Shown here piece after piece: positions 1-7,413 of a stretch of 64,000 nucleotides of DNA. The stretch spans positions 1-64,000 of the forward strand of contig JAYRSJ010000008.1 of assembly GCA_041920215.1 (NCBI GenBank). The letters run 5' to 3'. The translations under genes were made by a program, and so were the position numbers. Every line of letters starts with the position of its first letter. Within the stretch, counting starts at the first letter, position 1. The notes beneath the pieces are model-generated. The model searched no databases and was not told where the DNA came from. It worked only from the letters and a program-made list of their open reading frames with translations. The DNA comes from JAYRSJ01 sp041920215 (GTDB lineage: Bacteria > Pseudomonadota > Gammaproteobacteria > Burkholderiales > Burkholderiaceae_C).

Positions 1-1794
1 CAGCTCGAAGGCCTGCTCCACCTTCAGGTCGGGCAGACCTTCGATTTCCAGGATGCGGCCCGAGAACACGTTCTTCTTGCCGGCCTTGGCGACGGTCAGC
101 AGACCGGCCTTGATCGCATACAGCGGTATCGCATGCACCAGGTCACGCAGCGTGACGCCGGGCTGCATCTGGCCCTTGAAGCGCACCAGCACCGACTCGG
201 GCATGTCCAGCGGCATCACGCCGGTGGCGGCGCCGAAAGCCACCAGGCCGGAACCGGCCGGGAAGGAGATGCCGATCGGGAAGCGGGTGTGGCTGTCGCC
301 GCCGGTGCCGACGGTGTCGGGCAGCAGCAGGCGGTTCAGCCAGCTGTGGATCACGCCGTCGCCCGGGCGCAGGGCCACGCCGCCGCGGTTGCTGATGAAG
401 GCGGGCAGCTCGCGATGGGTCTTGACGTCCACCGGCTTCGGATAGGCGGCGGTGTGGCAGAAACTCTGCATCACCAGATCGGCCGAGAAGCCCAGGCAGG
501 CCAGGTCCTTCAGCTCGTCGCGGGTCATCGGGCCGGTGGTGTCCTGCGAACCTACGGTCGTCATCTTCGGCTCGCAGTAGGTGCCCGGGCGCACGCCCTG
601 GCCCTCGGGCAGGCCAACGGCGCGGCCGACCATCTTCTGCGCCAGCGTGAAGCCGGCCTTGGTCTCGGCCGGGGCCGAGGGCAGGCGGAACAGCGTGGAG
701 GCGGGCAGGCCCAGGAACTCGCGCGCCTTGGCGGTCAGCGAGCGGCCGATGATCAGGTTGATGCGGCCGCCGGCGCGCACCTCGTCGAACAGCACATCGC
801 TCTTGAGCTTGAACTCGGCGACCGTCTCGCCGTTCTTGATGAGCTTGCCGTCATAGGGCAGCACGTCGATGACGTCGCCCATCGAAAGCGCAGAGACGTC
901 CACTTCGATCGGCAGCGAGCCCGAGTCTTCCTGCGTGTTGAAGAAGATCGGTGCAATCTTGCCGCCCAGGGTGACGCCGCCGAAGCGCTTGTTCGGCACG
1001 AAGGGGATGTCCTGGCCGGTGGCCCAGATCACCGAGTTGGTGGCGGACTTGCGGCTGGAACCGGTGCCGACCACGTCGCCGACATAGGCGACCAGATGGC
1101 CCTTCTTCTTCAGGTCCTCGATGAACTGCATCGGGCCGCGCTTGCCGTCTTCCTCAGGTCTAAAGGCGGCGTCGGGCCTGGTGTTCTTCAGCATCGCCAG
1201 GTAGTGCAGCGGGATGTCCGGGCGGCTCCAGGCGTCAGGGGCCGGCGACAGGTCGTCGGTATTGGTCTCGCCGGGCACCTTGAAGACGGTGACGGTGATC
1301 TTCTTCTCGACCTCGGGACGCGAGGTGAACCACTCGGCGTCGGCCCAGCTCTGCATCACCGCCTTGGCCTGGGCGTTGCCGGCCTTGGCCTTGGCGGCGA
1401 CGTCGTTGAAGTAGTCGAACATCAAGAGGGTCTTCTTCAGACCCGCGGCGGCGACCTCGGCCACTTCGGCGTCGTCCAGCAGCTCGATCAGCGGATGCAC
1501 GTTGTAGCCGCCCACCATGGTGCCCAGCAGCTCGGTGGCCTTGGCGCGGGAGATCAGGCCGACCTGGAGCTCGCCATGGGCGACGGCGGCCAGGAAGCTG
1601 GCCTTGACCTTGGCGGCGTCATCGACGCCCGGGGGCACGCGATGCGTCAGCAGGTCCAGCAGGAAGGCATCCTCGCCAGCGGGCGGGTTCTTGATCAGCT
1701 CGATCAGCGCAGCGACTTGCTTGGCGTCCAGCGGCAGGGGCGGGATGCCGAGGGCGGCGCGCTCGGCAGCGTGTTGGCGATAGGCTTGCAGCAT
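1..1794 (-). CDS. acnB: Bifunctional aconitate hydratase 2 / 2-methylisocitrate dehydratase, N-terminal part (partial)
   Basis: AcnB isomerises citrate to isocitrate in the TCA cycle and also hydrates 2-methyl-cis-aconitate. The frame is open from an ATG at 1794 to the window edge and gives 598 residues, about two thirds of the usual ~860. It starts MLQAYRQHAAERAALGIPPL, the typical AcnB N-terminal helical domain. The swivelling domain follows, with GDVVGTGSSRKSATNS near residue 250, and then the start of the catalytic part with GTGGDSHTRFPIGISF. The cluster-binding cysteines lie beyond the window. A GGAGA ribosome-binding site sits 7 nt before the ATG. Only 38 nt separate it from the toxin gene upstream, so it may be co-transcribed with the toxin-antitoxin pair or use a promoter inside it. 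The family assignment is certain. Confidence 0.97.
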   Translation of the reverse strand, partial: MLQAYRQHAAERAALGIPPLPLDAKQVAALIELIKNPPAGEDAFLLDLLTHRVPPGVDDAAKVKASFLAAVAHGELQVGLISRAKATELLGTMVGGYNVHPLIELLDDAEVAEVAAAGLKKTLLMFDYFNDVAAKAKAGNAQAKAVMQSWADAEWFTSRPEVEKKITVTVFKVPGETNTDDLSPAPDAWSRPDIPLHYLAMLKNTRPDAAFRPEEDGKRGPMQFIEDLKKKGHLVAYVGDVVGTGSSRKSATNSVIWATGQDIPFVPNKRFGGVTLGGKIAPIFFNTQEDSGSLPIEVDVSALSMGDVIDVLPYDGKLIKNGETVAEFKLKSDVLFDEVRAGGRINLIIGRSLTAKAREFLGLPASTLFRLPSAPAETKAGFTLAQKMVGRAVGLPEGQGVRPGTYCEPKMTTVGSQDTTGPMTRDELKDLACLGFSADLVMQSFCHTAAYPKPVDVKTHRELPAFISNRGGVALRPGDGVIHSWLNRLLLPDTVGTGGDSHTRFPIGISFPAGSGLVAFGAATGVMPLDMPESVLVRFKGQMQPGVTLRDLVHAIPLYAIKAGLLTVAKAGKKNVFSGRILEIEGLPDLKVEQAFEL

Positions 1795-1832
1795 TGCGTT
1801 CTCTCCAGTCTGGCTTGGCAATTGATGTGGGT

Positions 1833-2273
1833 TCAGGGGGCTGACGGGACGATGACCCGCAAGCCCTTGAAGTAGTCACGGAAGAAACTCTGGTCGCGGG
1901 TGATCAAACCACTGCATTGCAGCATGGCATGGGCGCCGACCAGAAAGTCGGGAATCGTGCGGGGGGGCGGGGCCCCCTTTGCGGATCTGGCAGCCGCGTC
2001 GGCTTCGCGCAGGCGCTGCTTGTACTTGCGTTGCATCTCACCGGCCCGCAGGGCCGCGCGCTGCTCGATGGGCGAGAAGCTCAGCCCCATCTCCTCCAGC
2101 GCGTCCATCACCTCGGCGCCCTGACCCAGGCCGGCGGTGACCTCGCTGAGCACCACCTCGCAAACCACCACCGGGCCGCTGGACAGGGCCAGGCGCAGGG
2201 CGGCCTCGGCCGCGTCGGCGCGCGGGTCGTCGCCCAGCAGATCGATCAGCACCGAGGTGTCGACGGCAATCAT
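1833..2273 (-). CDS. PIN-domain ribonuclease toxin, VapC-type
   Basis: A 146-residue PIN-domain protein, expected to be a metal-dependent RNase inhibited by the antitoxin encoded just upstream. The acidic PIN residues are visible: Asp5 in VDTSVLIDLL, Glu44 in VVLSE, an Asp in PDFLVGAHA, and Asp in LITRDQSFFRDYF. A charged and proline-containing stretch (KYKQRL...GAPPPRT) sits between the second and third motifs. The ATG lies 9 nt after the antitoxin stop, the usual toxin-antitoxin spacing. It is followed after 38 nt by acnB, an unusual neighbour for such a module. PIN family membership is clear; activity as a toxin is inferred from the pairing. The RNA target cannot be told from sequence. Confidence 0.88.
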   Translation of the reverse strand: MIAVDTSVLIDLLGDDPRADAAEAALRLALSSGPVVVCEVVLSEVTAGLGQGAEVMDALEEMGLSFSPIEQRAALRAGEMQRKYKQRLREADAAARSAKGAPPPRTIPDFLVGAHAMLQCSGLITRDQSFFRDYFKGLRVIVPSAP

Positions 2274-2282
2274 GGCGGTGGC

Positions 2283-2528
2283 TCAGACCTCGCTCGCGTC
2301 ACCGGGTGCCCGGCCCCGCAGCTCGCGCATCACATCGTCGGTGCTGGTGCCCTCGGGCAGCTTGAAACGACCGCGGGCGCGCGAGATCGCGTCGTCCACG
2401 TTCTTGCGCAGGATGATGCGGGCGCCGTCGAGCTCCACCTTCAGCGTCGTTCCCTTGGTGAGACCCAGTGCGTCACGCACTGCCTTGGGCAGGGTGATTT
2501 GGCCGCGTTCGGCGACGGTCGCTTCCAT
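2283..2528 (-). CDS. AbrB/MazE-family antitoxin, VapB-type
   Basis: An 81-residue swapped-hairpin AbrB DNA-binding protein. The core MEATVAERGQITLPKAVRDA is the classic SpoVT/AbrB beta-strand pattern. The C-terminal part (KNVDDAISRARGRFKLPEG...) is the expected toxin-binding tail. An in-frame GTG six bases upstream overlaps the AGGAG ribosome-binding site, whereas the ATG at 2528 lies 5 nt after it, so the ATG is chosen. It forms a bicistronic module with the PIN toxin and probably represses its own promoter through the palindrome at 2563-2583. Family and role are firm; the exact partner name is inference. Confidence 0.88.
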   Translation of the reverse strand: MEATVAERGQITLPKAVRDALGLTKGTTLKVELDGARIILRKNVDDAISRARGRFKLPEGTSTDDVMRELRGRAPGDASEV

Positions 2529-2562
2529 GCTCACTCCTGTCGAAATCGGTATGAGGTGAAAA

Positions 2563-2583
2563 GTATGTATCGATTATACGTAC
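2563..2583 (-). promoter_or_regulatory. Promoter/operator of the VapBC-type module
   Basis: An imperfect palindrome with 8-bp arms, GTATGTAT and ATACGTAC around CGATT, matches at 7 of 8 positions. It contains a perfect -10 hexamer, TATAAT, on the minus strand (2573-2578). No convincing -35 is visible. An AbrB-type antitoxin binding here would block the promoter, which is the normal autoregulation of such modules. The operator role is inferred from position and symmetry. Confidence 0.65.
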
Positions 2584-2621
2584 CGAACTGTAGATAAACC
2601 AGGGATGGCGAAGCAGCGGGC

Positions 2622-2647
2622 AACAAAAAGGAGGCTCGAGGCCTCCT
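2622..2647 (-). terminator. Intrinsic terminator of the secreted-protein gene
   Basis: On the minus strand an AGGAGGC/GCCTCCT stem with a 5-nt loop is followed by TTTTTGTT. It lies just after the stop of the 178-residue gene and isolates it from the toxin-antitoxin module. Confidence 0.75.
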
Positions 2648-2672
2648 GATCTGGACCGAAGCCCGGAGGGGC

Positions 2673-3209
2673 TCAGCGGACGGTGGTCGTGCTGCTGGTG
2701 GGCGTGATGCCGATACCGGTGTCGGCGCTGGGGGCGGCCTCGGCCACCGGCAGCTGCTCGGGATGCAGGCAGGCGTCCACCATGCGCTGGCCGATCTTGG
2801 CATTCATCAGCATCGACTTGCTGGGGATCTGCAGCCAGACCACGCCGGCGCGCTTGTCTTCCAGCCGCACGGCACCGGTGGTGGTGGGCTCGGGAGCGAG
2901 GGTGTAGACCATCTTGTTGAACTGCAGACGGAAGCGGCCCGGCTTGTCGGGGTGCGGGCTCAGATGAACCTTCTGGTTGAACTCGCACTGCGCTTCGCCC
3001 TGATGGACGCGCGGCGCCACGGCCAGTTGCTCATCGCTGAGCGCGGCGTCCTCGTCGACCACCGGTGCCGGTGCCGGCTGCGGCTTGATCTTCGCGGCGA
3101 TGCGGTTGCGCGGCTTGGCCTTTTCATTGACCGCTGCCTGGGCCGGCAGGGCCAGCAGGGCGGCGGCGGTGCAGAGCAGGGCGAGCGGTGTGAGATTGAA
3201 TGTGGACAT
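2673..3209 (-). CDS. Small secreted protein with weak MliC-like features, unknown function
   Basis: A 178-residue protein with a clear signal peptide, MSTFNLTPLALLCTAAALLA followed by LPAQA as the likely cleavage site. After a Pro/Ala-rich linker (about residues 35-50) comes one compact region framed by two cysteines (GEAQCEF... and ...MVDACLH). Between them is GVVWLQIPSKSMLMNAK. The two framing cysteines and the VW-x(5)-K-x-LMN pattern loosely recall the MliC/PliC lysozyme-inhibitor fold, but that is only a resemblance. The C-terminal 30 residues are low-complexity Thr/Ser. It has its own intrinsic terminator. I do not recognise the family; export to the periplasm or surface is the only well-supported statement. 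Confidence 0.75.
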   Translation of the reverse strand: MSTFNLTPLALLCTAAALLALPAQAAVNEKAKPRNRIAAKIKPQPAPAPVVDEDAALSDEQLAVAPRVHQGEAQCEFNQKVHLSPHPDKPGRFRLQFNKMVYTLAPEPTTTGAVRLEDKRAGVVWLQIPSKSMLMNAKIGQRMVDACLHPEQLPVAEAAPSADTGIGITPTSSTTTVR

Positions 3210-3322
3210 GGCGCTACTTCAGGAACAGGCGTTGACAGGGATTGTCCGCCGATGCCGGCCGGGCCGACTCGGTATAAGCCAGCATAGGCCCGGTGCGGGG
3301 GCGCCGTCCACCACCAGATGTA

Positions 3323-4324
3323 TCAGGGCTGCGGATCGAACCAGGCGTGCCGCACCTCGGTGGGCAGGTCCTGGCCGGTGCGCTGGGCCCGCTCCAGCAC
3401 CTGCCAGAAGTAGCGGTAGCTGGCCCGGTCATGCAGCGTGTCGCGGTGTTGTATCGGTGCCCAATCGGCGGCCTGCGCGGCCTGGATGATCTCGATGGCC
3501 TCGTCGATCTCGGCCACCTTGGGTGCAAAGGCGTCGATGATGGGCTGGATCTGGTTGGGGTGGATGCTCCACATGCGGGTGTAGCCGAACTCGCGGGCGG
3601 CGCGCTCGGCGGCCTCCTGGATGGCGGCCGGATGCTTGAACTCGGTCACCACGCAATGCGAGGGCGTCTTGCCATAGGCATGGGCGGCGGCGGCGATCTC
3701 CAGCTTGGCGCGCACCACCAACGGGTGGCTGAACTGGCCCTTGACGCTCATGCCGGCACGCGGAATGGCGCCCCGGTGTGCCGAGACGAAGTCCATCAGG
3801 CCAAAGGACAGCGATTCGATGCGCGGATGGGCGGCGATCTGCCAGACCTCGTGCAGCGCGCCATGCGTTTCGATCAGGGTGTGGATGGGCAGGGGCTTCT
3901 GGATGCCATGGCGCGCCAGGCTCGCATCGATGAAGCGGCAGGCGCGTTCCACATCGTCGGCGCTCTGCGGCTTGGGCAGCATCAGGAAGGCCAGGCGTTC
4001 GCCCGACTTGGCGATCAGGCCATCGACATCGGCCTCGAAGGCCGCATGGTCCAGCGGGTGCACGCGCGCGCCGACCCGGCCATGGCGGTTGTCGGCGCTC
4101 AGGATCAGCTCATTGAGCAGGGCCACATGCTCGGCCTCGCCGCCTATCGGCGCGCCGTCCTCGCAGTCCAGCGTGATGTCGAAGACCGGACCCATCGCGG
4201 CCTGCAGTTCCAGACTCTTGCGCATGCGGATCTCGACGCCGCAATAGTGATCAACCACCGGTAGCGCGGTGGCGGCATCACCCGCTTCGAACAGGGCCAG
4301 GCGGGGGTGGAGTGCGGTGTTCAC
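3323..4324 (-). CDS. HpcH/HpaI aldolase / CitE-like CoA-ester lyase
   Basis: A 333-residue TIM-barrel lyase of the citrate-lyase-beta (CitE-like) group. It shows DITLDCEDGAP, the acidic metal site, GRVGARVHPLDH with the CoA/substrate arginine, IHTLIETHGALHEV with the second metal glutamate, and SLSFGLMDFVSAHRG. CitE-like proteins of this size cleave or form C-C bonds of CoA thioesters such as malyl-, methylmalyl- or citramalyl-CoA; the substrate cannot be assigned here. No citC/D/F partners are nearby, so it is not part of a citrate lyase complex. The frame extends upstream into mdh, but homology begins at GTG 4324 (VNTALHPRLALFE), so this start is used; no strong Shine-Dalgarno is seen. It lies just after the mdh terminator. 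Confidence 0.85.
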   Translation of the reverse strand: MNTALHPRLALFEAGDAATALPVVDHYCGVEIRMRKSLELQAAMGPVFDITLDCEDGAPIGGEAEHVALLNELILSADNRHGRVGARVHPLDHAAFEADVDGLIAKSGERLAFLMLPKPQSADDVERACRFIDASLARHGIQKPLPIHTLIETHGALHEVWQIAAHPRIESLSFGLMDFVSAHRGAIPRAGMSVKGQFSHPLVVRAKLEIAAAAHAYGKTPSHCVVTEFKHPAAIQEAAERAAREFGYTRMWSIHPNQIQPIIDAFAPKVAEIDEAIEIIQAAQAADWAPIQHRDTLHDRASYRYFWQVLERAQRTGQDLPTEVRHAWFDPQP

Positions 4325-4338
4325 GGTTTGGGTCCAAT

Positions 4339-4363
4339 GAAAAAGGCCGGCATCAAGCCGGCC
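4339..4363 (-). terminator. Intrinsic terminator after mdh
   Basis: On the minus strand a GGCCGGC/GCCGGCC stem with a 5-nt loop is followed by TTTTTC. It ends only 15 nt before the GTG start of the CitE-like gene. Confidence 0.85.
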
Positions 4364-4386
4364 CTTAGTTTCGCTCAAGCGCAGGC

Positions 4387-5373
4387 TCAGAGCAGGTGCT
4401 TGACGCCGTTCTGCTCTTCCAGCAGTTCGTTCAGCGTCTTGTTGATGCATTCCTGCGAGAAGGCGTCGATTTCAAGACCCTCGACGATCTTGTATTCGCC
4501 GCCCTCGCAGGTGACCGGGTAGCCGAACATCACCTCGGCGGGGATGCCGTACTCGCCCCTGGACGGGATGCCCATGGTGACCCACTTGCCATTGGTGCCC
4601 AGGGCCCAGTCGCGCATATGGTCGATGGCGGCATTGGCGGCCGAGGCGGCCGAGCTCAGGCCGCGGGCGGCGATGATGGCGGCGCCGCGCTTGCCGACGG
4701 TGGGCAGGAACACTTCGCGGTTCCATTGCTCGTCATTGATCATGGCCTTCACCGACTCGCCAGCGATGGTGGCGAAGCGATAGTCGGCGTACATGGTGGG
4801 CGAGTGGTTGCCCCAGACGGCCAGCTTTTCGATGTCGGCCACGGCCTTGCCCGTCTTGGCCGCGATCTGCGAAGCAGCGCGGTTGTGGTCCAGGCGCAGC
4901 ATGGCGGTGAAGTTCTTGGCCGGCAGATCGGGTGCCGACTTCATCGCGATATAGGCGTTGGTATTGGCCGGGTTGCCCACCACCAGCACCTTGACATTGC
5001 GCGAGGCCACGGCGTTCAGGGCCTTGCCCTGGGCGGTGAAGATGGCGCCGTTGATCGACAGCAGCTCGGAACGCTCCATGCCCGGGCCGCGCGGACGCGA
5101 GCCCACCAGCAGCGCGTAGTCGGTGTCCTTGAAGGCACTCATCGGATCGCTGTGTGCCTCGATGCCGGCCAGCAGCGGGAAGGCGCAGTCTTCCAGTTCC
5201 ATGATCACGCCCTTCAGCGCGTTCTGGGCCTTCTCGTCGGGGATCTCCAGCAGCTGCAGGATCACCGGCTGGTCCTTGCCCAGCATTTCGCCGGAAGCGA
5301 TACGGAACAGCAGGGCGTAGCCGATCTGGCCAGCGGCACCGGTGACGGCAACGCGAACGGGTTTCTTGCTCAT
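4387..5373 (-). CDS. mdh: Malate dehydrogenase (NAD)
   Basis: This enzyme oxidises malate to oxaloacetate in the TCA cycle. The 328-residue protein shows the nucleotide-binding GAAGQIGYALLFRIASGEML, the substrate loop RPRGPGMERSELL, VVGNPANTNA, LDHNRA and the catalytic WGNHSPTMYADY. This is the long bacterial/cytosolic-type MDH found across Burkholderiales. The ATG at 5373 is the family start. It is divergent from the GntR regulator gene with about 250 bp between them. A strong terminator follows it. The assignment is certain. Confidence 0.98.
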   Translation of the reverse strand: MSKKPVRVAVTGAAGQIGYALLFRIASGEMLGKDQPVILQLLEIPDEKAQNALKGVIMELEDCAFPLLAGIEAHSDPMSAFKDTDYALLVGSRPRGPGMERSELLSINGAIFTAQGKALNAVASRNVKVLVVGNPANTNAYIAMKSAPDLPAKNFTAMLRLDHNRAASQIAAKTGKAVADIEKLAVWGNHSPTMYADYRFATIAGESVKAMINDEQWNREVFLPTVGKRGAAIIAARGLSSAASAANAAIDHMRDWALGTNGKWVTMGIPSRGEYGIPAEVMFGYPVTCEGGEYKIVEGLEIDAFSQECINKTLNELLEEQNGVKHLL

Positions 5374-5561
5374 TGAATGGCTCCGAGAGTATGAAAAAAC
5401 TGGGAATGAATTCGTTCCGTGCGCGTGTGCGGCTCGCGATGCAAGGTCCGGCCACGGCAGCCTTGGGAGTGTAGGCCAGGCTCAGGGCATTCCCCTAGCC
5501 GGGCCTTGAGCCGGCTCAGCTTTATCGTGAAATTACGTATGCTGCTTTGCACAAATCCGAC

Positions 5562-5591
5562 AGTCTTGTGTCTTATAGAAGATCTCAGACT
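5562..5591. promoter_or_regulatory. Nested palindrome, probable GntR operator between mdh and gntR
   Basis: A dyad centred between 5576 and 5577 has outer arms AGTCT/AGACT and inner arms TCTT/AAGA. A candidate -35 (TTGCAC, 5547-5552) and -10 (TCTTAT, 5571-5576) for the plus strand have an 18-bp spacer, with the -10 inside the inner palindrome. It lies about 37 bp upstream of the chosen GntR start and about 190 bp upstream of mdh. An autoregulatory operator is the simplest reading, but this is inference. Confidence 0.5.
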
Positions 5592-5627
5592 TCAGATAGT
5601 GGACTTGGGGGCGCGGCTTGTGCTGCA

Positions 5628-6455
5628 ATGCCGGCCATGCCTGCCCAGCCCCCTTTGACGCCAGCCCGGACGCCGCTCCCGGGGCCGTCCGCGACGCCGG
5701 AGCCGCAAGCTGCGGGGCCGGCGGGGGCGCTGGCCGGCGGGCCGGCCTTCAGCCCGCTGTACCGACAGATCAAGGGACTGTTGCTGGCGCGTCTGCAGGC
5801 CGGCGAGTGGAAGGCCGGCGAGGCTATCCCCAGCGAGATGGAGCTGGCGGCGCGCTTCGGCGTCAGCCAGGGCACGGTCCGTAAGGCTGTTGACGAACTT
5901 GCGGCCGACAATCTGCTCGTGCGTCGGCAGGGCAAGGGGACTTTTGTTGCCACCCATGCCGAACAGCAGCAGCAGTATCGCTTTCTGCGCCTGATGCCCG
6001 ACGAGGGGCAGCCGCAGGGCCTGGGCAGGCAGTTGCTGGACTGCCGCCGTCAACGTGCACCGGCCTGGATCGCGCGCCAGCTGCAGATGCGTGCCGGCGA
6101 CGCGATGGTGGAGGTGCGGCGCATTCTGAACAGCGAGGGTCGTCCGGTGGTGCTGGACGACATCTGGCTGCCCGGAAGTTTGTTCAAGGGCTTGAGCGCC
6201 GAGCTCTTGAACAAGCATCGCGGTCCCTTCTACGGCCTCTTCGAGACCGAGTTCGGGGTACACATGATTCGGGCCACCGAACGCATCCGTGCGGTCGTGG
6301 CCGATGCCGACAGTGCGGCGCTGCTGCAGGTGGCGGTGGGGACGCCGCTGCTGAGCGTGGAGCGCCTGTCCTTTACCTACGGCGACAAACCGGTCGAGCT
6401 GCGCCGCGGGCTCTACAACACTTCGACGCATTTTTATCGCAATGACTTGAATTGA
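5628..6455 (+). CDS. GntR-family (HutC/UTRA) transcriptional regulator of the TCA block
   Basis: A 275-residue regulator. About 40 Pro/Ala/Gly-rich residues precede a GntR winged helix (SPLYRQIKGLLLARL, IPSEMELAARFGVSQGTVRK, then GKGTFVATH). A UTRA effector-binding domain fills the C-terminal half and ends with VERLSFTYGDKPVELRRGLY near the C-terminus. It starts divergently from mdh and runs into sdhCDAB with about 100 bp between, so a role in controlling TCA genes is likely. The start is uncertain: the frame is open back to a TTG at 5547, but that lies across the probable promoter; ATG 5628 or 5637 fits better. The effector is not predictable. Confidence 0.9.
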   Translation: MPAMPAQPPLTPARTPLPGPSATPEPQAAGPAGALAGGPAFSPLYRQIKGLLLARLQAGEWKAGEAIPSEMELAARFGVSQGTVRKAVDELAADNLLVRRQGKGTFVATHAEQQQQYRFLRLMPDEGQPQGLGRQLLDCRRQRAPAWIARQLQMRAGDAMVEVRRILNSEGRPVVLDDIWLPGSLFKGLSAELLNKHRGPFYGLFETEFGVHMIRATERIRAVVADADSAALLQVAVGTPLLSVERLSFTYGDKPVELRRGLYNTSTHFYRNDLN

Positions 6456-6555
6456 CCCCTGGCGCTAGTTTGACTCCCAGCAAGCCTGCAGCAAGGTCTG
6501 ACCCTGTTGCGTTGCAATAAAATCCCCTGGTTTCATATTGATTACAAGGTCGGCT

Positions 6556-6996
6556 ATGACGGACACCACAACAAGCATGCCCAAGAAACGACCGGTCTAT
6601 CGAAACATCCACGTCACGCAGATCGTCTCGTACCGCCTGCCTCCGGCCGGCATCGTGTCGATCCTGCACCGCATCAGCGGCATGCTGCTGTTCGTGCTGC
6701 TACCCTTCGTGATCTGGATGTTCGACACCAGTCTGACTTCGGAAATTTCCTACGAGGCTTTCACCAACGCGTTCGTCGCAGGCATCGGTTTCGTGCCGGG
6801 CTGGTTCGTCAAGCTGGTGTGCCTGGGCCTGATCTGGGGCTATCTGCATCACTTCATTGCAGGCGTCCGCCATCTGTGGATGGATGCCACTCACAGCGTC
6901 AGCAAGCAGCAGGGCCATTCCAGCGCCATCGTCACCCTGGTCTCCAGCGTCGTGCTGACCCTGGCCCTTGGTGCGAAGCTGTTCGGCCTGTACTGA
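6556..6996 (+). CDS. sdhC: Succinate dehydrogenase cytochrome b556 subunit
   Basis: The membrane anchor of complex II, 146 residues with three transmembrane helices. It carries the quinone-site motif HRISGMLLF and the haem-ligand region YLHHFIAGVRHLWMD. ATG 6556 is preceded by AAGG at 6-nt spacing; a TTG 18 nt further upstream is rejected. It is the first gene of sdhCDAB-sdhE-gltA. A TAAAAT hexamer at 6518-6523 could be a -10, but no good -35 matches it, so transcription may also come from gntR. Confidence 0.95.
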   Translation: MTDTTTSMPKKRPVYRNIHVTQIVSYRLPPAGIVSILHRISGMLLFVLLPFVIWMFDTSLTSEISYEAFTNAFVAGIGFVPGWFVKLVCLGLIWGYLHHFIAGVRHLWMDATHSVSKQQGHSSAIVTLVSSVVLTLALGAKLFGLY

Positions 6997-7048
6997 GCGC
7001 TCGCCCGAGCAAGACCTGACCCCAGTCCACAAGACGAGGCATACAACA

Positions 7049-7411
7049 ATGAGTACTTTTGGTTCCAAGCGCATCGTCAGCGGTGCGCATTACGGGCTGC
7101 GCGACTGGCTGGGCCAGCGCATCACCGCGGTGCTGATGGCGCTGTTCACCGTCGTGCTGCTGGCGCAGCTGCTGCTGACGCGTGAGCCGCTGGGCTACGA
7201 GCTGTGGGCCGGCATCTTCAGCCAGCAATGGATGAAGTTCCTGACCTTCGCGTTGATCGTGTCGCTGGCCTTTCACGCCTGGGTAGGTGTGCGCGACATC
7301 TGGATGGACTATGTGAAGCCGGTCGGTATTCGCCTGGCCTTGCATGTGTTCACCCTGGTTTGGTTGTCGGGTTGCGCCGGTTGGGCGATCCAAGTGCTGT
7401 GGAGACTCTGA
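7049..7411 (+). CDS. sdhD: Succinate dehydrogenase hydrophobic membrane anchor
   Basis: A 120-residue membrane anchor, the partner of SdhC in binding haem b and ubiquinone. It has three predicted helices and the conserved HAWVGVRDIWMDYVKP motif. The frame is open upstream into sdhC, but homology starts at MSTFGSKRIVSG, ATG 7049, after a GAGG element at long spacing. Its stop is 2 nt before the sdhA start, indicating translational coupling. Confidence 0.94.
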   Translation: MSTFGSKRIVSGAHYGLRDWLGQRITAVLMALFTVVLLAQLLLTREPLGYELWAGIFSQQWMKFLTFALIVSLAFHAWVGVRDIWMDYVKPVGIRLALHVFTLVWLSGCAGWAIQVLWRL

Positions 7412-7413
7412 AA

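Noticed and set aside
133..1875. A 580-codon open frame on the plus strand
   Set aside because: It lies opposite acnB, has low-complexity His/Gly/Ala/Gln-rich composition typical of the antisense of high-GC coding DNA, and matches no family.
5547..5627. TTG start giving a longer GntR protein
   Set aside because: The extra 27 codons cover the candidate promoter and the nested palindrome and show no domain similarity.
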